Source of the DNA: Bacteroidota bacterium
GTDB taxonomy: Bacteria > Bacteroidota > Bacteroidia > Chitinophagales > Chitinophagaceae
Assembly: GCA_023423015.1 (NCBI GenBank)
Contig: JAFAGE010000160.1
Span: forward strand, 1-7,362
Length of the DNA stretch: 7,362 nucleotides
Direction of reading: 5' to 3'
Numbering within the stretch: the first letter of the stretch is position 1; every line of letters begins with the position of its first letter. Of the stretch, positions 1 to 6,693 are shown one piece after another. The position numbers and the translations under genes are program-made. Under the pieces are notes generated by a model that made no database searches, was not told the DNA's origin, and was given only the letters and a program-made list of their open reading frames with translations.

Positions 1-826
1 ATGGAGGGGCAATGAAGCCGTGTCGTTTCTCTTCAGCAATCTTCCTGGCTTCAGAAAGTTTTCTTTCACGTAATTGGCTGATGGTGGTTATATAAAGGTT
101 GCCGTCGATTGTTTCGCCACCGGTACCGAATACAATGAATTGTTCCTTACTATCGGGCCGGGTAAACACCAAAGGCGACATATACGATTCCTTACCATCT
201 GGCATGGTGTCGGCAGCAATCACAGTTCCCGTTTTGGAGTCGAGCAGCATCAATACCGCCGGAAACCTCCCTTCCGTTGAAAACGGCGCCGCATAAGAGT
301 TACCACCATTAATGGTGAGCAGGTCGTAGATGCCATCGCCGTTCTGGTCTGCAACCGGCAGGCAGTTGTTGAAGTTGTACACTGCCAGCTTCATTATGGA
401 ATCATTCCGGTATTGATCGGGATCAAATTCCCAGAGCACAGCACCCGTTTTTCCATCAAGGGCCTTGAGTTGAGGCGACCGTCCACCGATGAAGACATCG
501 TTTACATTGTCGCCATTAACATCCAGGAGGGCAGGCGTGCCATAAACCTGGTCGACCGATTTTTGTTTCCACAAAAGGCTACCGGTTTTTCCATCAAAAG
601 CTAAAATGCCAAAGTCGCTCACCTGGTATTCGTTTTTTCCGGCTCCCATCACGATGTCCAGTACGCCGTCGTTGTTAAGATCGGCTGCCCGCGGAGATGA
701 TTGAGAGCCAATGAGTGGAATGTCGCGGGTCCATTTCAATTCACTTTTCTTTTTAGCAGGAGAACAAGCGGTAAAAAAGGCAATAATTGCTATAACTGAC
801 AGCTGCGGGAAACGAGTGATTCTCAC
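1..826 (-). CDS. Exported lipoprotein with PQQ-like / FG-GAP beta-propeller repeats (3' end beyond window)
   Basis: The reading frame is open from the GTG at 826 to the left edge (275 residues seen); the C-terminus is missing. Residues 1-21 form a lipoprotein signal: Arg2 and Arg5, a hydrophobic stretch, then F-T-A-C with Cys21 as the lipidation site. The following S-P-A-K-K-K has no acidic residue, so I see no surface-export signal. The mature part alternates two propeller signatures. D-x-D/N-x-D-G calcium-loop motifs lie at about 49-57, 102-110 and 160-168. PQQ-like motifs of the D-G-K-T-G-x-x-L-W type lie at 78-86 and 124-132, with a weaker copy at 196-202. These families give seven- or eight-bladed propellers for ligand or protein binding; no enzyme activity is evident and PQQ binding is not implied. 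The last visible part (about 245-268) is a charged, probably helical segment. GTG is chosen because it gives a complete signal peptide and no ATG lies in frame nearby. It is divergent from the UnbV-type propeller gene. Confidence 0.88.
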   Translation of the reverse strand, partial: MRITRFPQLSVIAIIAFFTACSPAKKKSELKWTRDIPLIGSQSSPRAADLNNDGVLDIVMGAGKNEYQVSDFGILAFDGKTGSLLWKQKSVDQVYGTPALLDVNGDNVNDVFIGGRSPQLKALDGKTGAVLWEFDPDQYRNDSIMKLAVYNFNNCLPVADQNGDGIYDLLTINGGNSYAAPFSTEGRFPAVLMLLDSKTGTVIAADTMPDGKESYMSPLVFTRPDSKEQFIVFGTGGETIDGNLYITTISQLRERKLSEARKIAEEKRHGFIAPP

Positions 827-836
827 GAGTATTGTT

Positions 837-900
837 TCGGGTTTCTTTAGCGCAAATATTAATAGAATATTACGGAAAAATGTTATTAAATTAAACCCGA
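837..900. repeat. 8-bp inverted repeat spanning the divergent intergenic region
   Basis: TCGGGTTT at 837-844 and its exact complement AAACCCGA at 893-900 are separated by 48 AT-rich bases. One arm lies 10 bases upstream of the GTG of the minus-strand lipoprotein and the other 21 bases upstream of the ATG of the plus-strand propeller gene. Between them AATATT occurs twice (855-860 and 866-871). The placement suits a shared operator for the divergent genes, but an 8-bp match in about 95 bases has a chance of a few percent, so function is only inferred. Confidence 0.35.
853..860 (-). promoter_or_regulatory. Weak candidate -7 element for the minus-strand lipoprotein
   Basis: Read on the minus strand, 860 to 853 is AATATTTG, one mismatch from the Bacteroidota -7 element TAnnTTTG. 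It would start transcription about 20 bases upstream of the GTG at 826. No TTTG -33 element is found at the usual distance; a T-rich run lies there instead. No TTTG-containing element is seen on the plus strand of this gap, so the promoter of the 922 gene is not recognisable. Confidence 0.2.
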
Positions 901-921
901 TACCATCAGTACTGCTAGCTT

Positions 922-3900
922 ATGAAGGATTCGAAGAAAACGATTGCTTTTCTGGCGGTTGCCATTTTTCTCGTGTTCAGAAATTTTGCGCAACAACCTC
1001 TTATACCCGTTTTTAAATCACTGCCCTCGTCAGAAACGCGTGTAACCTTCGCCAATATGTTGAAGGAAACGCCGGCCTTAAATATTATTACCTACGAATA
1101 CTATTATAATGGCGGCGGTGTAGGCCTCGCCGATTTCAATAACGACGGGCTGGTAGATATTTACTTTACCGCGAACATGCAATATTCCCGCCTCTACCTC
1201 AATAAGGGAAATATGCAGTTTGAAGACATTACGGCAAAAGCCGGGGTCCAGGGTAAAAAAGGATGGCACACCGGCGTTAGCATCGCCGACGTGAATGGCG
1301 ATGGCTTTCCCGATATTTATGTTTGTTATTCTGGTCCGCTGGAAACTAAGGAACGCACAAACGAACTTTTTATCAATAATGGTAATCTCACTTTTTCGGA
1401 AAAAGGAAAACAAATGGGTGTCAACGACGCGGGCTATACTACCCAGGCTGTGTTCCTTGATTACGACCGCGACAACGACCTTGATCTCTTCGTTTTAAAT
1501 CATAACAATAAAAACCTTCGCAACTTCGATGCCTCTATCATGAAAAAAATGGTAGATGCCGATGCGGGCGACCGTCTATATCGTAACGACAATGGAAAAT
1601 TCAGTGATGTAACCACCGCTGCCGGTATTATCTCAAATCCTCTCGGATATGGATTGGGAGTATCTGTTGCTGACCTGAACAATGATGGCTGGCCGGATAT
1701 CTATGTCACAAACGACTACGTGGAGGAAGATTATTTATACATCAACAACCATGATGGAACGTTCAGCGAAAAACTGAAAGACCAGATGGGCCATCTTTCC
1801 AATTTCTCAATGGGCTGTGATGTTGCAGACATCAATAACGACGCGCTGCCGGATGTATTTACGCTTGATATGCTTCCTGCTGACAACCGCCGCCAGAAAT
1901 TGTTATACATGCCCGACAACTACGAGTTGTATAACAATACAGTTCAGAACGGTTTTCATCACCAGCTGATGCGCAACATGCTACAGTTGAATAACGGCGA
2001 TGGTACCTTTAGCGAAATAGGCCAGTTCTCAGGTGCATATTGTACCGATTGGAGCTGGGCATCCCTCTTTTTCGACGCAAATAATGATGGCAATAAAGAC
2101 CTCTTTGTTTCCAACGGCTATGGCCGCGATATGACCAACCGGGATTTTGTAAAGTTCTACGCCAATGAACGTTTAAGATATCTGCGCGGCGAACCGAGCG
2201 ACAACATGTTTCGCATGTTGCAAACGATTCCTGTCACTCCTCTGAAGGATTACCTGTTTGTAAACAAAGGTGATCTCACGTTTGATGACGTATCTTCTGC
2301 CGCTGGATTTAACATTGAAAACCTTTCTAACGGTGCCGCATATGCGGATCTCGATAACGACGGAGATCTGGATCTCGTGGTTAATCACCTCAATGGACCG
2401 GCAGGAATATATCGCAACATGCTGGTAGAAAATGGTTCTAAAAACAATTGGATTGCATTTGAACTGAAAGGAACAGGTTTGAATAAATTTGGCGTGGGTG
2501 CCTGGGTGAATATTTACACATCCAACAAGATTATTCGTCTTGAAAATACACCGGTACATGGCTTCCAGAGCGCCATGCATGTGCCATTACACAGCGGTCT
2601 GCCCTCAGCGCAGATCGATTCAGTAATTGTTTTCTGGCCGGATGGCAAAAAGCAATTGGTGACTTCTGCAGCGATAAACAAATTGAATAAGATTGAGTAT
2701 TCTCCCCAGGGTGAGCTGTCACCCCGGTTTGCAGTAAAGCCGGTTTTCACACCTTCGCCGTCCCAAATCAATTATACACATGTAGAAGAAGAAACGAATG
2801 ATTACAAGGTGCAGCCGCTGATGCCGAACATGATCTCGTACAACGGACCGAGGATGGCCAAGGCCGACGTAAACAAAGATGGATTGGAAGATCTTTTTAT
2901 CTGCGGCCCGAAGGGCCAGCCAGGAAAATTATTTATTCAAAAAAGCAATGGAGAATTTGCTGAAGATCCGCAGGCTGCTTTCACCAGCGATGCAGCAGCT
3001 GAAGACGCTGCCGCAATTTTCTTCGACGCCGATAAAGACGGGGATCCCGACCTTTACGTGGTAAGTGGAGGATACAATGTTAACGACAACGCACCTGAAT
3101 TGCAGGATCGTCTTTACCTGAATTCAAATGGAAAGTTCAGAAACTTCAGTGAACTGATCCCGAAGGAAACGTTAAGCGGCGGATGCGTTGCTTCAGGAGA
3201 TCTTGATGGTGATGGTGATGAAGACCTTTTTGTAGGAAGCCGTGTTATTCCCGGACAGTATCCTATATCACCCGAAAGCCTGCTGCTGCTGAACGACGGA
3301 CGTTCAGAATTTAAGAAACACAATGACGATCTGCTATCTGATCTCGGCATGATCACCGATGCCGTCATCGCAGATATCAATAAAGACGGAAAACAGGAAC
3401 TCATTGTTTGTGGTGAGTGGAACGCGATCCGTGCGTTCTCATTTGCAGGAGGTAAACTAACCGAAATTACCAGCACTCTCATCGTGGGAAATCTGAAGGG
3501 ATGGTGGAACAGGTTACATGTTGCCGACATGGACAATGATGGCGATCTCGATCTCATTGCAGGAAACCTGGGTACAAACAGCCCGATAAAAGTTTCGCAG
3601 ACCGAACCAGCAGTTTTATTCTATGACGATTTTGATAACAATGGTTCAATAGATCCCTTGATCTGCTATTACATTCAGGGTAAAATGTATCCGATGGCCA
3701 GCCGTGATGAAATAACTGACCAGATAGTGAGTCTCCGCCAGAAATATCCCACGTACGAATCATATTCTAATGTAACAATCAACGACATCCTCAGCGAAGA
3801 GAAATTAAAAACAGCGCGGACTCTGGAGGTAAACCATTTCCAGACAACTTTTTTCGAAAATATAGACGGAAAATTAACACCGAAAAATCTGCCGGCAGAA

Positions 3901-4197
3901 AGCAATTTCTTCCCCGTTCACAGCATTATGACTGGTGATTTTGATAAAGATGGCAATACTGATATTCTGCTTGCCGGAAACAATGACCATTCGCGGATTA
4001 AAATCGGCAGGATCGACGCCGGATATGGCACATTGCTGAAAGGGAATGGCAAAGGAGGTTTTGAGTATGTGCCGCAACTGAAATCCGGATTATCGGTGAA
4101 AGGATGTGTTCGTGATATGCTAACTATCAAAAACAACAATAAAGAACAGGTTATCTTTTCGGTGAATCAACAACCATTGTCGGTGTACACCTACTGA
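922..4197 (+). CDS. Secreted FG-GAP/VCBS repeat protein with central ASPIC/UnbV domain (CRTAC1-like)
   Basis: This 1091-residue protein starts with a Sec signal: lysines at 2, 5 and 6, a hydrophobic core to about 19, and likely cleavage near Ala23 before Q-Q. There is no lipobox Cys, so it appears soluble or secreted. The segment around 57-70 (Y-Y-x-N-G-G-G-V-G) leads into the first repeat, as is typical of the family. Calcium-loop motifs of the D-x-D/N-x-D-G-x-x-D type start at about 71, 123, 180, 251, 303, 385 and 476. An ASPIC/UnbV domain spans about 508-592, with W-I-A-F-E-L-K-G-T at its start and V-I-V-F-W-P-D-G-K in its second half. Seven more motifs start at about 649, 702, 760, 818, 869, 903 and 1006. 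Copies 3 and 5 have Asn and Ala in place of the motif Gly. Such propellers bind calcium and ligands or partners; no catalytic site is seen. The haloperoxidase gene begins 8 bases after its stop, so the two are co-transcribed. Confidence 0.92.
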   Translation: MKDSKKTIAFLAVAIFLVFRNFAQQPLIPVFKSLPSSETRVTFANMLKETPALNIITYEYYYNGGGVGLADFNNDGLVDIYFTANMQYSRLYLNKGNMQFEDITAKAGVQGKKGWHTGVSIADVNGDGFPDIYVCYSGPLETKERTNELFINNGNLTFSEKGKQMGVNDAGYTTQAVFLDYDRDNDLDLFVLNHNNKNLRNFDASIMKKMVDADAGDRLYRNDNGKFSDVTTAAGIISNPLGYGLGVSVADLNNDGWPDIYVTNDYVEEDYLYINNHDGTFSEKLKDQMGHLSNFSMGCDVADINNDALPDVFTLDMLPADNRRQKLLYMPDNYELYNNTVQNGFHHQLMRNMLQLNNGDGTFSEIGQFSGAYCTDWSWASLFFDANNDGNKDLFVSNGYGRDMTNRDFVKFYANERLRYLRGEPSDNMFRMLQTIPVTPLKDYLFVNKGDLTFDDVSSAAGFNIENLSNGAAYADLDNDGDLDLVVNHLNGPAGIYRNMLVENGSKNNWIAFELKGTGLNKFGVGAWVNIYTSNKIIRLENTPVHGFQSAMHVPLHSGLPSAQIDSVIVFWPDGKKQLVTSAAINKLNKIEYSPQGELSPRFAVKPVFTPSPSQINYTHVEEETNDYKVQPLMPNMISYNGPRMAKADVNKDGLEDLFICGPKGQPGKLFIQKSNGEFAEDPQAAFTSDAAAEDAAAIFFDADKDGDPDLYVVSGGYNVNDNAPELQDRLYLNSNGKFRNFSELIPKETLSGGCVASGDLDGDGDEDLFVGSRVIPGQYPISPESLLLLNDGRSEFKKHNDDLLSDLGMITDAVIADINKDGKQELIVCGEWNAIRAFSFAGGKLTEITSTLIVGNLKGWWNRLHVADMDNDGDLDLIAGNLGTNSPIKVSQTEPAVLFYDDFDNNGSIDPLICYYIQGKMYPMASRDEITDQIVSLRQKYPTYESYSNVTINDILSEEKLKTARTLEVNHFQTTFFENIDGKLTPKNLPAESNFFPVHSIMTGDFDKDGNTDILLAGNNDHSRIKIGRIDAGYGTLLKGNGKGGFEYVPQLKSGLSVKGCVRDMLTIKNNNKEQVIFSVNQQPLSVYTY

Positions 4198-4205
4198 AAC
4201 AAGCT

Positions 4206-5546
4206 ATGAGAAGTTTATTGATTACAATTGCTGTCTTGATTACAGCACGAGAAGTAAGCGCACAAAAAACGTCGTTCGGAACGGCCGATTATGTTCGGGC
4301 GATGAAGCATGCCACCGATGTAATGGTTAACGATGTAACAAGTCCCGTTGCAGCCTCGCGGTATTACGCATACATTAGTCTCGCTGCAAACGAAGCTGCC
4401 TGCCAGTTTATGCCTGAACGCCAGGCGAGGGTAGGAGGCAAATCAAGGAATTTCGCAATACCTGAAATTCCACAAAGCCTCATTAAAGATAGCGATGGAG
4501 CACTTGCTATTGTGATGAGTGTTTACCAGGCAGGAACGCGTTTTCTTCCCTCTGGTTACATGCTGAAACCCAGGCTCGACTCCTTAATTAGCGTTGCAAA
4601 AAAACGGCAGATCAGCGACAAACAGATTGAGGCGACTGCAGAAATTGTAACGGCTGTGGTAAATGCTGCAATCAATTATTCTTATACGGATGGATTTTCT
4701 AAGCTGAGTGGGCTCAGGAGATTTACTCCTTCGCGTGGCGATGCATTCTGGCAACCAACTCCACCGGGGTACATGCCCGCAATTGAACCGTATTGGGGAA
4801 CGCTGCGTCCGTTTGTGATAGATTCCGTTACCCAGATTAAAGTATTACCTCCCGACGAATACGACACTACTTCCAGTTCGGGTTTCTACAAACAGACGCT
4901 TGAGGTGTACAATATTGGTAAGAACCTGAATAAGGAGCAGGCTGCCATCGCTATGTTCTGGGATTGCAATCCTTTTGCACTACAGCAAGTGGGCCACCTG
5001 GAATTTGGAATAAAGAAGATATCTCCCGGTGGTCACTGGATGGGTATAGCAGGGATAGCTTGTAAAAAAGCACGTTACGACATATACAAAACGGCTTTTG
5101 TACATTCAATACTAGCCGCAACAATGGCCGACGCATTTATTTGCTGCTGGTATACCAAATACAGGTATAATCGTGTGCGGCCTGAAACTGCCATCAGGCG
5201 CATGTTTGATCCCACATGGAAACCTTTGTTGCAAACACCCCCATTCCCTGAATATACATCAGGACATAGTGTTCTATCCACCGCAAGTGCTGCCGTTCTT
5301 ACTTCAATCTTCGGCGACAATTTTTCTTACACCGACGAAACGGAAACTGAGTTTTCCATACCCGCGCGAAAATTCCGATCGTTCAACCAGGCAGCTGAAG
5401 AAGCTGCTATTTCACGCCTGTATGGTGGCATTCATTTCCGTGATGCCATCGAGACCGGACAGGCGGAAGGAAAACAACTGGCTGCGATTGTAATCAGCCA
5501 GTACAAAGAAGCGATTGCCACTCATCGCAGCACAGCTGCTAAATAA
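4206..5546 (+). CDS. Exported vanadium-dependent haloperoxidase family protein (PAP2-type fold)
   Basis: Residues 1-19 are a Sec signal peptide ending V-S-A before Gln20, so the enzyme works outside the cytoplasm. The three-part vanadate/phosphate pocket is complete in the C-terminal third: K-x6-R-P with Lys318 and Arg325, S-G-H at 352-354, and S-R-x5-H with Arg404 and His410. In the family His410 coordinates vanadate and His354 is the acid-base residue; the enzyme uses peroxide to oxidise halide to a halogenating species. Thr351 replaces the Pro of the usual P-S-G-H. Phe347 aligns by motif spacing with the Phe of fungal chloroperoxidase, where algal bromoperoxidases have His. W-D-C-N-P (252-256) and P-G-G-H-W (274-278) are, to my knowledge, typical of Bacteroidota members. 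At 446 residues, the length fits haloperoxidases better than short acid phosphatases, which share this pocket, so phosphatase activity remains possible. It lies 8 bases after the propeller gene, with no clear ribosome binding site. No terminator hairpin is visible downstream. Confidence 0.9.
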   Translation: MRSLLITIAVLITAREVSAQKTSFGTADYVRAMKHATDVMVNDVTSPVAASRYYAYISLAANEAACQFMPERQARVGGKSRNFAIPEIPQSLIKDSDGALAIVMSVYQAGTRFLPSGYMLKPRLDSLISVAKKRQISDKQIEATAEIVTAVVNAAINYSYTDGFSKLSGLRRFTPSRGDAFWQPTPPGYMPAIEPYWGTLRPFVIDSVTQIKVLPPDEYDTTSSSGFYKQTLEVYNIGKNLNKEQAAIAMFWDCNPFALQQVGHLEFGIKKISPGGHWMGIAGIACKKARYDIYKTAFVHSILAATMADAFICCWYTKYRYNRVRPETAIRRMFDPTWKPLLQTPPFPEYTSGHSVLSTASAAVLTSIFGDNFSYTDETETEFSIPARKFRSFNQAAEEAAISRLYGGIHFRDAIETGQAEGKQLAAIVISQYKEAIATHRSTAAK

Positions 5547-5683
5547 TATCCAAATTAAGTTTCGCGTAGCGGGGCAAGTCTTTCATCATACTATTCCGGC
5601 ACGGTATTGGTGCGAGGCGCATCAACTGCCTGCTTCGATAATCCTTCCCTTTATTTAATTACCTCAAACGTGCTGATTACGAA

Positions 5684-6622
5684 ATGATTCTACAAGCTGG
5701 AAGGGTTTCTTTATGGCTGATTACCTTATCTGTATTGCTGCTCGCGTGCAGAAAAGACATCGTTGTTCCTCCAACAACTGATAAAAGAATGTTAACGGCT
5801 ACAGTAGATACAGACACTACAAAGAAAGTAGCAAAAACCGATACAACAGAAACAACAAAGAAGGATACTGCGGAGAGCGACAAAAAGGAAATAATTGAAA
5901 CAGAGCCTCCAACCTGGTCGCCGGTAGACCAGCAAATCAATTCGAATGTTGCAGGTTTCTGGGAGGGTGTTCCCGTGCATTACAAGAAGAACACGTCAAA
6001 AGAGTATCCCCTGATTGTATTTATACACGGAATAGGAGAGCTTGGTACTTCATTGTCGCGAATGAATTGTTGCGGATTGCCACGACACCTTCGAAATAAA
6101 TCCTTTCCGGCCAGCTTCAAAGTGAATGGCGAAAATCATTCTTTCATTGTGATTGCGCCCCAGTTTAAAGAGCGCCCAACACCAGGCGAAATTCAATCCG
6201 TGATTGATTTTGCAAAACGTCGCTGGCGTATTGATAAATCGCGGGCCTATGTAACCGGTTTAAGTATGGGGGGTGGTTCCACGTGGGATTGGTCAGCCGA
6301 ATACGGGCAAAAGGCGGCTGCTATTGTACCTGTTTGCGGCGGGACAAAACCGACAAAATCAATGGCGTCTGCTATCGCTTCAAAAGACCTCGCGATCTGG
6401 GGATTGTATTCGAATAGCGACGCATTGGTGCCGGTGCAGTGGGGAAAAAACTTTTTCGAGTGGATTGATTCGCGCAACACATCGAATGCATCAAAAACAA
6501 AACTCACCGTATGGTACGATAATCTCTCGCATAATGCCACCTGGGGACGCGCCTTCAATCCCAAAACCCGCATCGACGGGAAGAACATCTATGAATGGAT
6601 GTTAGGACATGTGAGACGATGA
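5684..6622 (+). CDS. Lipoprotein alpha/beta hydrolase (esterase / PHB-depolymerase-like / S9-like family)
   Basis: This 312-residue protein begins with a lipoprotein signal, L-L-L-A-C, with Cys22 lipidated. R-K-D follows, which partly resembles the Lys/acidic surface-export signal of Bacteroidota lipoproteins. Residues about 42-75 form a low-complexity Thr/Lys/Asp/Glu tether. The catalytic domain (about 88-312) has the oxyanion-loop H-G at 115-116, the nucleophile elbow G-L-S-M-G-G with Ser194, a probable acid Asp246 and His283 in S-H-N-x-x-W. The pattern G-E-L-G after the oxyanion loop and H-N-x-x-W near the end suits secreted esterase or prolyl-oligopeptidase-like families that act on polysaccharide esters or polyesters; the substrate cannot be read from sequence. 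Adjacent cysteines at 129-130 lie in the region that caps the active site. The ATG gives a well-formed signal and no better start lies upstream. It lies 137 bases after the haloperoxidase; neither a terminator nor a consensus promoter is seen in that gap, so operon membership is open. Confidence 0.88.
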   Translation: MILQAGRVSLWLITLSVLLLACRKDIVVPPTTDKRMLTATVDTDTTKKVAKTDTTETTKKDTAESDKKEIIETEPPTWSPVDQQINSNVAGFWEGVPVHYKKNTSKEYPLIVFIHGIGELGTSLSRMNCCGLPRHLRNKSFPASFKVNGENHSFIVIAPQFKERPTPGEIQSVIDFAKRRWRIDKSRAYVTGLSMGGGSTWDWSAEYGQKAAAIVPVCGGTKPTKSMASAIASKDLAIWGLYSNSDALVPVQWGKNFFEWIDSRNTSNASKTKLTVWYDNLSHNATWGRAFNPKTRIDGKNIYEWMLGHVRR

Positions 6623-6642
6623 ACACCGCACCTTAATTTACA

Positions 6643-6670
6643 CTTTGCCTTTTGCCCTCTGCCTCCTCGC
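6643..6670 (+). repeat. Degenerate tandem heptamer, pyrimidine-rich
   Basis: Four consecutive 7-base units lie at 6643-6649, 6650-6656, 6657-6663 and 6664-6670. The first three read CTTTGCC, TTTTGCC and CTCTGCC (YTYTGCC or close); the fourth, TCCTCGC, has decayed. The tract is almost free of adenine on this strand and lies just upstream of the sigma factor gene, overlapping its candidate -33 element. It may be a small degraded tandem repeat or simple pyrimidine bias. Confidence 0.45.
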
Positions 6671-6685
6671 TTTTTATTAGATTTG
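6651..6685 (+). promoter_or_regulatory. Candidate Bacteroidota-type promoter of the sigma factor gene
   Basis: TAGATTTG at 6678-6685 matches the Bacteroidota -7 element TAnnTTTG exactly. A TTTG at 6651-6654 could serve as the -33 element, but the gap of 23 bases is longer than the usual 19-21. Transcription would start only a few bases before the ATG at 6694, giving a very short leader. The -7 match is the firmer part; a six-fixed-base element can arise by chance in AT-rich gaps. Confidence 0.4.
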
Positions 6686-6693
6686 CTATACCC

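Noticed and set aside
74..604. Several short plus-strand reading frames between 74 and 604.
   Set aside because: They lie opposite a continuous minus-strand lipoprotein frame with clear propeller motifs and show no motif of their own.
3199..3225. Short run of GAT/GGT codons resembling a microsatellite.
   Set aside because: It encodes one calcium-loop motif of the propeller (residues 760-768) and is explained by Asp/Gly coding.
5556..5563. TAAGTTTC as a -7 promoter element for the hydrolase.
   Set aside because: It lacks the final G of TAnnTTTG and lies about 120 bases from the start with no -33 partner found.
5547..5683. Possible terminator between the haloperoxidase and the hydrolase, e.g. 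GCAC/GTGC near 5600 and TGCG/CGCA nearby.
   Set aside because: The stems are only 4-5 pairs and no T run follows, so they do not qualify as intrinsic terminators.
6652..6693. TTG start at 6652 that would extend the sigma factor by 14 residues.
   Set aside because: The extra residues do not resemble the sigma N-terminus, they derive from the pyrimidine-rich tract, and the ATG at 6694 gives the usual ECF length and start.
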